From the NCBI GenBank assembly GCA_033297075.1, contig MU858239.1, forward strand, positions 1 to 64,000: DNA of 64,000 nt. Direction: 5' to 3'. Shown here one piece after another: positions 21,115 through 33,116 of the stretch. The notes below the pieces were generated by a model, which was not told the origin of the DNA, did not search any database, and saw only the letters and a list, made by a program, of their open reading frames with translations. How positions within the stretch are numbered: the first letter of the stretch is position 1; the number at the start of each line of letters is the position of its first letter. The translations under genes and the position numbers were made by a program. Source of the stretch: Rhypophila decipiens (lineage: Eukaryota > Ascomycota > Sordariomycetes > Sordariales > Naviculisporaceae).

Positions 21115-23990
21115 ATGATTAGACGACGACTAAGCGACATTATAAAAGACATAAAGGAGATTAAGGACGGTATGTATGAGGATGATCTCTTACTAGTCCA
21201 GGACATTGAGAATTGCGATGAGATCACCATGCCCCAAGACGCGTCGTCGGTCGAGGGTTCCCAAGCTTGGTCGGAAACAGGATCCCTCCGAGACTGCTTC
21301 ATCGCGACGCAGGGAGGACTGGAGGACAGTATGACCCGCGTCAACAACTTGCTACGAGATAAAGGACGTGACAGCTCCGAGTTCCTCTTGTCGGTCTTCC
21401 TTCGCCTTCACAATGGGTTGCGCGCACTTCGCCATTGGGCCGATGATGTTACCGTCACTTCCCCCAGTTCTACTGCCAGCGCCGACACCTCTGAAAAGGA
21501 AGACATCGTTGTCGGACACGATGATGCTGAGCATCCTCTCGTCGTGATCGAGCGTCACAGGGCAGAGTTTCCAGGTCTTGTCGAAAGGATCGCCTCTGCT
21601 TGATGGAAATCAAGCAAGCTGCCGCCAGCGTCATTGATTTGACTTCAAGCATTGAGCCGCTACCCAAAGAAACTCGGTGAGTCGTCGAATTTCTCAGTTA
21701 TCTACCCTACTCATTCAATTCAAGTGGCCCAGCTCTAAGACCTGTGAGTATGGAACTTGCTGAAAGTGCATTGAACGACCTCGAGAAGTCTGTCATAACA
21801 CTTCAAGACTTTGCCCTCCCTATCCGAGACTTCATCGAATCGACAAAGGGGATCGGTCGCAAAGCAGCTGTAAAGGATGCCGTCAGCTCGATTCAACGGG
21901 AACTAGCAATGAAGATTGATGCAAATGAACATTTAACGGTCGGGTCGTTGCCACTTCCGAAATTGGAGGCTGGTGCTCCTGCAGCGGCTTCCCTGCCTAC
22001 CATGCCCGCAACCAAAAGACTGGCAGATAAATACGACTATTCGACCCAGTCTGATTACTCAGATGACGCTAGTGATTCAGATGGGCCAGGCCGCAACTCT
22101 GAGCCATCTGGCGGTTCTCTCGTCGATCGCATCTTTGAAGCTGAGGTTCCAAGCGAGTTTGACATAACAAGTTCTACCTTCGTCCCTGAGGGTTGCTTGG
22201 ACATTCTTATTACCCGGGACGCTGTTATTCCCGAACTTTCAGAAGGTGATGATTATGACGATGCTTCAGATGAGCTGGACGAGTTGGCCATCTTCATCGA
22301 ACGAAAGGCGAAAAAAGTCTTTACTATCTTGGTCCGATACATGGGATGGGAAGGTTCAAAACTTGTCCGGGCCATGCGAGCGTTCAAAGACCACGACTTC
22401 ACGGACGAGAGTCTTCCTGTCCCAAGGCCAAAGGCACATAACCCTGGCTCACACATTTTGGACTCTCTCAATCCCCGGAAAGGTAGGGGGCTATGGAGCG
22501 CTCCAAGTATTGATAACTTCTTTCATTCTCAATGGAGAGTTATTGTCCCTGTCTTTGGATCTTTTACGGGCAGTGTCTTTCACGATTTGGGCCCCTATCA
22601 TATCCTGCCCTTCATACGCAGATTTGACTCGAAAGCTGCCAGTGGCAGCTTTGGTACCGTTCATGAATACAGAATCCACCCGAACCACATATCTAACCAG
22701 CTGAAAATAAAGGAAATCTCGGTGGGTGTAAAAGAGTTAAGGCCAGGTCATGCCGACTCTTGGGAGCCGGCAAAGAGCTGGGTGAAGGAGGTAGCTGTCT
22801 TGCAACAGTTGAACACCATACAACACAACCACATTATTCGATGCATCGCCGCCTTCCGCAGGGGTGAACCAGGGAGAAAGAAGCATTATCTCATGTTTGA
22901 CTGGGCTGATGGAGGCAATTTGCGGGATTTCTGGAAGGCGATGCCTGATCCGACTCTTACACCTCAGTTTCTCAAAGCCGTAACAAAGCAACTTCTGGGT
23001 CTTGCCGACGCCATCTGCGAGTTTCAGAGCAAATTTATTCGGCATGGCGATTTAAAGCCGGAGAATATCCTCTGGTTCAAAAATGACGACCCGATCGGTA
23101 CCCTCAAGATTGCTGACTGGGGAGGCGCCGTGGTCAACACGAATATTGCTACGGAACTGCGCGGCACCGAAACCGTGTTTGCAACAAGACTATACGAGGC
23201 ACCAGAGGCCTTAACAGGCAAAATGTTTCGCCTCAATGACCTCTGGTCGATGGGTTGCATCATGTTTGAGCTTGTCACTTGGCTGCTATATGGGATAGAT
23301 GGCCTGATCGAGCTCAACAAGGAATTTCGCAAACAGTATGCCGCGTTCTATCAGATTGAGCGGAAGGAAGGCCTCGAAGTCGTCGAGGTTCACAAGGTTG
23401 TGGTAAAATGGATGGATCGCATGACACAAGACCCCCGCTGCCAAGCAGGAGCAACAGTGATTGGGGACCTGCTCGACCTGATACGAACCAGGCTTCTCGT
23501 CGTGAATCTCCCGCCCGGCCTTGGAGCTCTAGTTGAATTTACCAGTCAGCAATCTTCACAAAGCCCGACGGCGGTACCCGAAATCGAAGTCTGGGACTCT
23601 GATGACAACATTAGAATTTCTGTTGCCCCAAAGGCCAATGCTGAACGGGCCCCTGCCACTGAACTTGTTTTGCGCATGCAAGCAATTTACAACAATAACC
23701 AGGAGAGCTACTGGGATGTTACAGAGCAGAACGACAACACACCCTTGCCGGAACTTGAGCTCAGAGCGGATGAGAGTGGAGTTCCAGATCAGCCCTCGTA
23801 TCTACAGGAAGACGGACCCCCCCTGGTTGGGAAGGACAACAATCCGCCCTCTGCAAGCGTGGATGAAAGAGGTGGAATTCTGGACGAGATTCGGCGGGGG
23901 ATAACTTCCACGGCGAGACGACGAATGCGGGATTTACGGCAAATACGGGATTTGGATCTCAAGCTGCTAGGGTCACGTCGTCTTGATTGA
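21115..23990 (+). CDS. serine/threonine protein kinase with long helical N-terminus
   Basis: The N-terminal frame (21115 to about 21600) and the main frame (from about 21603) differ. An intron at 21677-21724 (GTGAGT...AAG) joins MEIKQAAASVIDLTSSIEPL to GPALRPVSMELAES. The gap near 21580-21603 is either a 1-2 nt frameshift or an intron I could not place. The kinase domain is well preserved: glycine loop SGSFGTVHEY, lysine strand VGVKEL, catalytic loop HGDLKPENIL (N-lobe-side His with Asp), and YEAPEAL before the C-lobe. The DFG motif is replaced by DWG (KIADWGG). The N-terminal 230 residues are helical and acidic, without a recognised domain. The gene sits head-to-head with the HeLo-like gene, and a functional partnership is inference. 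Confidence 0.78.
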
Positions 23991-25163
23991 CCTTGCTGAT
24001 ATAGGAGTCAACTGTGGCGCCGTTTTGTTTTGTAGATGTCTTTCGAGGTTGCTAGTCCGTATTCCTGGTGTTTCAGAGTAGTCCCTTCGGGAGAGAATCA
24101 AATGTAATATCGCTACAATGAATGTGTGAGAAAAGAAACAGAGAAACCCACCAGTTCACGCTATCATATTGTTGGGAAATTAGATCACTGATACTCGTAT
24201 GCATAGTCTTCTAGATTCAGAGTAGCTCAGGTTTTCTACTCGGTTCAAAAACGGTGCCGTCGCTCCCTCACAACTCATAGCTAGTAAGGACATCTCCTCC
24301 AAGTATGAAGAATAAACTCTGGTCTCCTATTCTCTCTTCTCCAACTTTCGAAGTCCGGTTTTCTGGAATGTAATGCACGTGGAGCTGAAGTGCACTTTTG
24401 TCTCACTCTCGCGCGACTTAACACGCCTCTTTCTCAACTCATGGTACTCTCTATTGCAATCCAGACACAATCATGGTCGTCGAGTCTCAGTTAGACCGGG
24501 TTCACCAGTTACTAGTAGGCCGGGATCCCAAAACCCGGGTTCCGGTTTGTCATAAGCCAGGTCAGTGAAAGTCTGGAACCTGACTTGGCTAACCTGAGAC
24601 CCATATTGACTTACTTGAGGGCGGTTGGAAGCGAGTACGGGCAAAACGGGTTGAGTCGACCGCTATTTTTAGGCGACTTTATTCGAGACTTGTTTAGACT
24701 TGACTGACTTGTACTTGGATGACGTACTTGTCTTGTTGCCAGCCTTGGGCCAGAGCGGTCCAGCCCGCATCTCGAGGCACGCATCCCGTCTGGCAATTCA
24801 AGACAGATCATTCCACGGCTTTCCTATTTGGGTCCGTCTAAGCTTCCAGCTGTATTCTGGGGCTTGTTGGGAGCAGCAAGTTCACTTGTACATGAAAGAT
24901 TTTGTAGTTTTCTCTCTCATTGTACACCCCACTGCGTTGATGTTGTCCAGGAAGCGTCGGGGGGGGGTCCTTATCGATCGTTACTATGTCGTTTTATGAC
25001 ACTTGCCCCTAGGCCTGAGCTCCCATAACCCGTATATAACCTCCCTTCCACTCCTCCTTTCCGCTCTCTTTTCTTGTTACCCTCTATCACATCATTCATT
25101 GGGAACCAAACTTTCTCACTCACTACCTTACTTCCCTATACTGCCAAAAACCAAGCAAGAAAG
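23991..25163. other. intergenic, no supported gene
   Basis: About 1.2 kb. The last 150 bases are CT-rich with a TATATAA at about 25034, consistent with the promoter and leader of the WSC gene. Nothing else is supported. Confidence 0.5.
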
Positions 25164-26447
25164 ATGCAGCGCACCATTACTATTATTGCTGCTGCGGCTG
25201 CTCTGTCGGCCCTCGGCGTTAATTGCTCTCCTCTTCAGGCCACCGAATTGCGTCGCCGCGACATGCCCGTGAACCCCGGCTACGACTTTGCCGGATGTTA
25301 CACGGAAGCCACCAGTGCCCGAGCCCTAACCGGTGCCTCCTACTTCGATGACCACATGACTATCCAAAAGTGCGCTACAGCTTGCTCGGTCTCGGGCTTC
25401 AAATACTTTGGAGTCGAGTATGGACGAGAATGCTACTGCGGTGACTCGCTGAATGCGGGTAGCACCATAGCCTCGATTTCCGACTGCTCCTTTACCTGCC
25501 CTGGCGACAGCACTTCAAACTGCGGCGCTGGCAACCGCCTGAGCATGTACATCCGCTCGGATCCATACTCGTACCTTGGCTGCTACGCCGAGCCTGACGG
25601 GGGCCGGGCTCTGACGGGCGAGTTTACTTTCACGGATGATCTGACGGTTGCCAAGTGTGCCACCTTCTGCCACGATTTTGGATATTCCTACTTTGGCTTG
25701 GAGTATTATTTCCAGGTGAGCATGCTATCCTCCTTGTGACAAACGATAAGGACCTCAAAGGCTGATCATGCATGGGACAAGTGCTATTGCGGCTACACCA
25801 TTGCCACCGGTGCCGCATCTGCCCCCGAGGGGGACTGTTCGTTCCCTTGTCCAGGCGACGCGTCCGAGAAGTGCGGAGGAGACTGGCGGCTTAACCTTTA
25901 CCAATTCGTCTCTGCACCTGCACCGACTGTCCCGAGCTACACCAGCGAAGGCTGTTATACCGAGGCCACAGGGATGCGCGCCTTGACCGGTGCTTCGTTC
26001 TTCAACGATCTTCTAACGGTCGAGAAGTGTGCGGCTGCTTGTGTAGGCTACACGTGGTTTGGCCTCGAGTATGGCAGGGAGTGCTACTGCGGAAATACCA
26101 TCAATACGGGCAGCGTGCCTACCAGCATCGGAGATTGCAGCTTCAACTGCCCAGGCAACAGCGCCGAGAAGTGCGGCGCCGGTGACCGTCTCAACATGTA
26201 TAGCTACGTCACAGCCACGCCTTCGCCTTCTTCGGTTCCTCCGGCCAGTTCGGTGGTGGTCTCAAGCCCAGTGTCCAGCACACCCGCCGCATCATCATCG
26301 GCTGTCAGCTCCTCTGCGGAGTCTTCGGCCATCCCATCTGCTCCTGTCATTTCAAGTTCATCTGTGGTTCCCAGTAGCTCAGCTATCAGCTCATCCTCAG
26401 TCATTTCAGAACCTTCGGTCATTGTGTCATCGGCCCCGTCCCCGTGA
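25164..26447 (+). CDS. secreted protein with three WSC domains
   Basis: Two exons: 25164-25715 and 25782-26447 (intron GTGAGC...AAG), 405 residues. A hydrophobic signal peptide (TITIIAAAAALSALGV) starts the protein. Three WSC domains follow (about 40-130, 135-225 and 235-330). Each shows GCYTE/GCYAE, RALTG, a central KCAxxC, FGxEYGRECYCG and a final CPG..S..CGAG motif. WSC domains bind glycans and occur in cell-wall sensors and secreted lectin-like or oxidase proteins. The tail (about 335-405) is Ser/Pro/Val-rich and probably O-glycosylated. No membrane helix is present in this model. The stop TGA overlaps a good donor (CC|GTGAGTAC), so a longer, perhaps membrane-anchored form is possible. 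It is not a canonical yeast Wsc sensor without that helix. Confidence 0.9.
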
Positions 26448-27810
26448 GTACATCCTGCGGCACAGAACAACTGCTGAATTGAGGACTTGGGAAGGAAAGG
26501 CAATGGAAGTAAGAAACATCAGGATGTGGGGACCAAGAAGTGTCATATAGTCCTACTTGGGAAACATTTGTATAGCTTTATTTCTAAGCATGCCAGTCTT
26601 TACATTATGCTTCTTCGTTCTGTACCAGGACATTGACATGTTTCTGGGAAAGACATGGTGGTTCTATTTGTTAATTCCCAGGTCATCCGAGCAAGAATAC
26701 CATAATTACCATCACATTTGTGCCTATTGTCCTTGTTCCTGCGTCCGTATCAAAGACAACACTCGCCAACGTAACGCCAGCGGCCAAGCCGTTGAATCAC
26801 TACCTAGAGTACCTGCTAATAAACATGCAAGGCATTGTAAACGTCGCTATGGAATCTGGGGTTATGATACACTGTCAGGCCTTAAAGACTACTGACCATC
26901 TGCGTTGATTTGGAATCCCCTGGTAATCCGCCGTCTCGGGATCTCTTGGCAACTCCCCAGACGGTCAACTGCTTGACATGCAGGGGCTCCTTATGCGGCG
27001 TGGGAAACGACGGCCACTTCCTTGGACAACATTCAACATTACTTTTCACGAGTGTTACAGATCGTCACGAGCTGAAACAAAAGAAAGGCCAGCTTGCCGG
27101 AGGCGGGAACAGGAATCTGGATTGTCCTAGAGCCTCGGCCCGAGTCAGTGATGGGAATTACAGAGGGTGAGGATGCCGCTCCTCACCCAAGCAGGTGATG
27201 ATATATTGGAGGAAATAGACCACTGAGGCTCTGGCAATGCACTTGAACCTGACACTCGTCAACAATGTGTTGAATTAGGGACATGTTTGTCCCAAACAAA
27301 GAAAATGATGTAACCCATCTCTACTGTCCGCTCTCATTGCCTCGAGGTGGGTCGCAGTGTCGACAGGCAGCAGGCCAAATCCTCGCCCTGCTTGGAAACC
27401 GTGACAGATATCCAGACCCGAAACTCGCGATTCTCATCGGCGGTGCAAAGAGGCTCAAAGACCCACCGGCGACACCGTATACCAAGATAGAAGGTTATGA
27501 ATCGACATAGGAGCTTGAGGGCAGGGTAGTCGGTCTCCTAGTTGTAGATATCTCGTCTATAAAGACCGGACAAGAAGCTGTCCAAGATCTTGATAACCTG
27601 TTCCTTCATCAGTCACATCAGTTTAACAGTTCTTACTCCTCAAGCTTCAAAAACAAAGTCTCCTGCTTCAGCCCAGAATCTTATCAACACTCCAGCGACA
27701 AACACCAAAACACAGTCAGTCCAGCTCAAGCCTTCCTCATAGACAACTCTTTTCACGATCACGTCTAATCCTCATCCTCACAGACCGGTCCTTCAATCCC
27801 AACCGCAACA
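26448..27810. other. intergenic, possible extra WSC exon, otherwise empty
   Basis: About 1.36 kb. A hydrophobic open stretch (26557-26640) and a Thr/Val-rich stretch near 26694-26790 could be 3' exons of the WSC gene, but I cannot join them with confidence. The rest, up to the small secreted protein, shows no gene. Confidence 0.4.
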
Positions 27811-28185
27811 ATGCGCTTCCAATCCGCCATCTCAACAATCTCGGCCGCAACTCTTACCCTCTTCATCGCAACGACCGGCGCTGCCCCCACCGTCACAGCT
27901 GCTGATGGTAGTCCAGCCCAAGCACTCAAGGCACGAGAGTTTCTAGGCAACATCGATGTGCAGCAGGCATGCGACGAGCAGATCCCGGTCAAAACCTTTG
28001 CCAATGTGAGGGGCGGTAATGGATGCTTCGACTGGAAGTGCTTCGAGGTCGGCACAGCCGGAAACTCTCTTCCTGACGGCGAGTTTCCTGTCGACATGGA
28101 TAAGTTCTGCAAGACCCATTTCGGGGATGCTGCGCGCGCCGAATGTGGCGGGGGTGGTCGGTTTGACTGGCAATGCCATAACTAG
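27811..28185 (+). CDS. small secreted cysteine-rich protein
   Basis: Single exon, 124 residues. It has an N-terminal signal peptide (about 1-25, core ISAATLTLFIATTGA) with cleavage likely after GAA. The mature part of about 100 residues has six cysteines, an even number fitting three disulphides. A FDWKC / FDWQC motif occurs twice (near the middle and at the C-terminus), suggesting an internal repeat or symmetrical fold. The length, signal and cysteine content match fungal small secreted proteins, including effector candidates and antimicrobial-type proteins. I recognise no family. The Kozak context CAACAATG supports this start. No neighbour indicates function. Confidence 0.75.
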   Translation: MRFQSAISTISAATLTLFIATTGAAPTVTAADGSPAQALKAREFLGNIDVQQACDEQIPVKTFANVRGGNGCFDWKCFEVGTAGNSLPDGEFPVDMDKFCKTHFGDAARAECGGGGRFDWQCHN

Positions 28186-28864
28186 ATGCATATCAGGAGG
28201 GAGGTAGTCCATGACTTCAACTGTTGTGGATCTGCCAGTGACTGTTCAGGGCTGATACGAAGGTTGGGAGAAGAGGGCTGTACGGTATTTTGTTGCTTTT
28301 GGGTATATATGGTTGTTTTTCTGTTTGCTTTAGTTGTTACTCTGAAAGAATGTGGGAAGTAGGTTGTACAAGATGGATTTCTATTATTCTCAATCTCAGG
28401 ATAGATTTTCTTGGCTTCTATTAGCAATATCGGATCTGCAAAGACTTCGTCTTCTTTACGTCACCAAGCCACATCGAGGCATACATACTGTACCTACTGA
28501 TTAATACCAACGAGGCCAAAATTCCAAAGACTGTTAGGCTTGATATTGCGTGAGAGACCAAACACTAGGCCTTGCTTAGTTGTGCGATCTGACTAACCAT
28601 CATGACTAGAAAATAACTCTGGAACTACGCCCGTAATCTGTTCCTACCAGGTAGTTACCATGCCTCCCAGAAAGTTGCGGTGAGCCAGGTGTGGCGGTCA
28701 GGGGGCAGAAGATCATTTCTGCTTAGTAAACAGTTCACAAAGATCCCTTGAACCCCGCACGAAACCGATCTGTCACTACATTGTTCGGTTTTGAGTCCGA
28801 GGAGTGATTGTTCGGTCACTGCTGGAATTCGCACCGAATTTCAATTACCGGTTTCTTCACTATC
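28186..28864. other. intergenic, no supported gene
   Basis: About 0.7 kb between the small secreted protein and the ankyrin gene. AT-rich 3' sequence at 28290-28400; no gene or repeat seen. Confidence 0.5.
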
Positions 28865-30010
28865 ATGGCACGGGAGCCCAGCGAATTCCAAGACGGACCA
28901 CCAAATCGGATGACGAACTTGGTTCAAAGGTCCACCCGGGTTATCCAGAAGACCGTACGCAAAGCCTTTCCGGTCCCCAAAATGACGGAAGAGTTGCAAG
29001 CCGTTCTAGACAACAGGTTACAAGAAGCCCTCGACAATGGGCAGCCAAATGAGATCAAAACGTCTCTGACTCAGGGCGCGAATGTCAACACAAGAGGCAC
29101 CAAGCACGGCAAAACACCATTGCTCTTCGCCATCTCCCATGACTTTGACTTGCAAGATATGGTCAAGCTGACCCTCGGCAACACAAACGTCGATATCAAT
29201 GCGCGAGACAACACCGGCAACACCGCCCTGTCATATGCGGTTAAGAAAGTTGATGAGGATCTGGTGGGAATATTGCTCGACCGCGGTGCACAAGTGGACC
29301 AAGATCTCCTTCACCGTCTCCCAGAGTCCGGTGGGACAACGTTCACAATCGCAAAGCTCCTCATTCAGGCTGGAGCTCGGATGGATTCCAGAGACGAAAC
29401 CGGCAGGACCCCATTGCTGGCCTTGTGCGCAAAGGGCATGTTTTTCGGTGAGAAGGACACGGAGCTGGCCAAGCTATATCTCGACTATGGTGCCGATCCA
29501 ACTGCGAGAGACGGTTCCGGCCAAACGGCTCTGGCATGGGCCGTACGGGCACGGTATATGCCGTGCAGCCCGTTCGCCATGACGGCCGCGAGTAACTCGC
29601 AGCAAGGTATTATCAAGCTGCTACTCGAAGCCGGGGGCATGGGTCTTTTGGATCAGCAGGATGGAAAGGGCAGAACACCTCTTATGCGTGCGGTTGAGAC
29701 TGGAGTGACGGCGATTTATGACCCGTTGGAAAAAGGCGTGAGTTGCCAGTGCGAGATCATCTCTTTGCTTCTTGACAGGGGTGCGGTGATCGACGTACGC
29801 GATCAAGTAGGGTGGACGGCATTGTGGGTGGCTGTTTTGACGGATTCCCCAAGGCTTGCTGTTGTCAAATTGCTGATAGAGAGAGGGGGCGATCTTGGGG
29901 TGCGAGATAATAACGGGAAGGCATTGCTGTCCCAGGCGATTGAGAAACACGGCCGAGATGATGGCCCCGTTGTCAAGTTGCTCAGAGAGCAGACTGTCAG
30001 TCAGGCATAA
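28865..30010 (+). CDS. ankyrin-repeat protein
   Basis: Single exon, 381 residues from the ATG at 28865 (MAREPSEF), chosen because upstream in-frame codons lack an ATG. About seven ankyrin repeats cover most of the protein. Clear units include GKTPLLFAIS, GNTALSYAVKKV, GRTPLLALCAKG, GQTALAWAVRAR, GRTPLMRAVETG and GWTALWVAVLTD, with linking NARD/DSRD/TARD turns. There is no N-terminal effector domain or membrane helix in this model, so it may be a free adaptor. Ankyrin proteins are common in fungal accessory regions and in STAND-type recognition proteins. A partner for this one cannot be read from sequence. Confidence 0.85.
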   Translation: MAREPSEFQDGPPNRMTNLVQRSTRVIQKTVRKAFPVPKMTEELQAVLDNRLQEALDNGQPNEIKTSLTQGANVNTRGTKHGKTPLLFAISHDFDLQDMVKLTLGNTNVDINARDNTGNTALSYAVKKVDEDLVGILLDRGAQVDQDLLHRLPESGGTTFTIAKLLIQAGARMDSRDETGRTPLLALCAKGMFFGEKDTELAKLYLDYGADPTARDGSGQTALAWAVRARYMPCSPFAMTAASNSQQGIIKLLLEAGGMGLLDQQDGKGRTPLMRAVETGVTAIYDPLEKGVSCQCEIISLLLDRGAVIDVRDQVGWTALWVAVLTDSPRLAVVKLLIERGGDLGVRDNNGKALLSQAIEKHGRDDGPVVKLLREQTVSQA

Positions 30011-31326
30011 CAAGAGGACGGAGATACAGACTGTTCTCTCCTGCGTGGCCAATGTTGTGTGGTGGGTGGAATTCCTCGTCAACCGAGCGGTTATGGATCA
30101 TGGATGTATGTGAATGTTTTCTTCGTCGACCGGGAAAGCGGAGCCCGGCTCAAGATCGGGGTTTGCGAATATCCCGATTCCGGACCCAGGGGACCCTCAG
30201 GGGACCCACTCGGCGATCGGGATCGCCGTAATAGTGGGGCCGACACGGCGAACCCCCACACACTTGACCTCATGTCGCTGAAACTTTTCTCCTCTTTTCA
30301 CCGTCAAGAAGCCATAACACAAATACGGCCATGTAAAATTTGCTGTCCTACCCACGCGACATGAAGCCAGATGCGATCGAGAACTTCCAGGGTCATTTCA
30401 AGCTTTTCCAATTCTTGGTCTGGTCTCAATTCCTCATGGTCAAATGAGCAATCCTTTCCGTCTATGGCGCGGGATTCTCATCCTTCATTATGTCACACAA
30501 AACCCCACGTGCGCCCAAGCACACCAGAAATCTTGGGACCAATCAAGCATCACGTATAGCGGGGTCCCATCTCCCAGGCGGCCTGGACTAACAAACTTTC
30601 AGCTGTGGTGTCGATGACGTGATTGAGCTTTTCAGTGGTGAAACCTGGCGAAATACAAACAGCGATACACCAAGTTTGCGTGGCCAAGCGTTAGCCTCAG
30701 CACCACAAGCATTTCCACCCCAGCAAGACATCACCGTCAACAACCACAACTGCATCTGCCATACCTCAACTGGAAATCAGCTACCCCAGAACAGCGTACC
30801 ATCAAGGCATGAAAGAAACCATTGATGCTATCCAAATATTTGTTCGGCCTGCATCTCGTCTGATTGGGCGACATGGGTTTGTTCAATTGGGGATGATGGC
30901 TTCCGGCCTGTGATCTTGTGAGCTTCCCATGTCGATGCATATGCAGGCCACTACCGGTACATCGACAAGGGAGGTCTTTGTGAGCTGCCGGTTTGTTTTC
31001 CATAAAAGAGTGTCTCTGCCACACCTCGGTCGAGAAATAGGATTTCCTCTGGGGTTTCATTGCCACATGCACAACCGGGAAGCCAGCCGAACCACAAACC
31101 TTTTTACCTTTGCCCCTGAAGGTCTGGGCTCAAGGTTACCTTTTTGCACACTTCAAGAAAAGATCTTCATGTGGCTCCATAATTCTTGATCGCCCCCCTC
31201 TCCATTCCGACGGATCCGTATAAGACCACCATCCCTTGTTGAACGTGGCACAAGAAGAAACCTCTTTATTTCAACCTCAGCAATCCGTTCTTGGTGTGAC
31301 ATCATATTCCCCCTCCGGGAACAATC
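30011..31326. other. intergenic, about 1.3 kb, no supported gene
   Basis: It contains a GC-rich dyad-like stretch near 30155-30235 (GGGGACC, GATCGGGATC) but no coding pattern. The last 100 bases are the likely leader of the permease gene. Confidence 0.5.
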
Positions 31327-33116
31327 ATGTCTCTCCCAGCGAGGCCCGGTGACGGCCTCACCGACGGTGGAAAGGATGATTACGCCTACAGCGGGAAATA
31401 TGCTGCTGCTGCTGGTGGCAGCTCAGACCCCGAAGTGCCCACCGACCCTTCGGACAATGGCGACTTCAAAGCCATTGACCCCCACAGCGGAGTCAAGCGC
31501 GGCCTCAAGACGCGCCATCTGTCCATGATGGCGCTGGCGGGCATCATCGGCCCCGGTCTGCTCGTCGGATCGGGAGGCGCCCTCGCGTCGGGAGGTCCAG
31601 CGTCGCTCATCATCGGCTTCGGAGTGATTGGTATCATAGCATGGTCCATCATGCAGAGCCTCGGCGAGCTGACCACACTGTACCCCAGTGGAGGTGCCTT
31701 CACCGCGCTGGGCGATCGGTTCGTTGACAAGGCCTTTGGCGTGGCTGTGGGCTGGAATTACTACATCATCTGGTTCTGTGTTCTGGCGAACGAGTACAAT
31801 GTCATCTCGAGCATTTGTGTGTTTTGGAGTGACAAAGTGCCTCTCTATGGCTATTTCCTGCTCTTCTGGGTATGCATCTCTATATGTTCATTGTTCACAG
31901 ATTTGATGATTCTGAGCTATGCTAACACACACCGAACAGACCGCCTTTCTCGGCTTCCAGCTGCTAGGAGTTGAGACCTTTGGCGAAGCAGAATTCTGGC
32001 TCGCCCTTCTGAAGCTCGTCGGACTGATTGCCTATTTTCTCTTCAGCATCGTGTATGTGATCCGGAGTCCCCTCATTGTGAATCCCACCTAATCGATCTG
32101 TCTGCAGCTACGCGAGCGGCGGTGTCATTGGCGCCCCTGCCATCGGCTTCTCATACTGGAACGACCCCGGACCCTTTGTGGATGGCTTCAAGGGTGTCGC
32201 CTCCGTCTTTGTATTCTGCAGCACCTTCTACGCCGGCGTCGAGTCCGTAGCCGTAGCCGCCACCGAGACCAAGAACCCACGTGTCGCCGTCCCACTAGCC
32301 ATTCGCCAAGTCTTTGTCCGCATCATCGTGGTCTACATGGGCAGCGCTTTCTTCTTCGGCCTCACCTGCCCATCCAACGCATTTGCCAACATCGACGGGT
32401 CCGCCGGCCGAGCACTCAAGAGCCCCATGACCATTGCTCTGCAGAATGCAGGGTTCCAGGGAGGCGTCCACCTGATCAATGCCTTCATCTTTGTTACCTG
32501 CGTCAGCGCCGTCAACTCGTCCATCTACATCGGCAGTCGGACCATCTTGTTCATGGCACAGGACGGCAAAGCCCCGAGGTTCCTTGGCTGGACCGACAAG
32601 CGCGGTGTGCCTATCCCGGCCATCGTCTTTACAAACCTCTGTGGTGCCTTGAGCATGATGAACGTCAGCACCGGCGCGTCCAAAGCCTACGGGTACATTG
32701 TAAACCTCTCCGGCGTGTCAACCTTTATCGTCTGGGCCGCCATCAGCTTCATACATATCCGCTTCCGAGCGGCGTGGAAAGCCCAGGGCCGTTCGCCCGA
32801 GGAACTTCCTTACCGTGCGGCTTGGTTCCCTTATAATGCCTGGTTTGGATTGGGCGCCAATGTGTTTTTGGCCTTTATCCAGGGCTGGGCTACGCTGGCG
32901 CCGTTCGACGCTGGGAACTTTGTTGATGCTTATATCCTGCTGCCGCTGTTTCCTATCATTTACTTGGGGTACAAGTTTGTGTTCAAGACGAAGCTGTGGA
33001 AGTTGCATGAGATTGATTTGCAGTCTGGTCAGAGGAAGGATCTGGAGGAGGCAAAGAAGGTAGTTCAGAGTGGACAGCCGAAGAAGTGGTACCAGACTGT
33101 GTTTAAGAGCTTGTGA
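31327..33116 (+). CDS. amino-acid permease (YAT/APC family)
   Basis: Three exons: 31327-31869, 31940-32052 and 32108-33116, 554 residues. Introns start GTATGC and GTATGT, with acceptors ACAG and GCAG. The protein is an integral plasma-membrane H+/amino-acid symporter of the general amino-acid permease type, with about 12 helices after a 60-residue cytosolic N-terminus. Family marks are LKTRHLSMMALAGIIGPGLLVGSG in TM1, GELTTLYPSGGAF between TM2 and TM3, and ESVAVAATETKNPRVAVPLAIRQ after TM6. The C-terminal tail is short and Lys-rich. Substrate range cannot be decided from sequence. The two introns lie within TM-coding parts. All exons join in frame. Confidence 0.93.
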
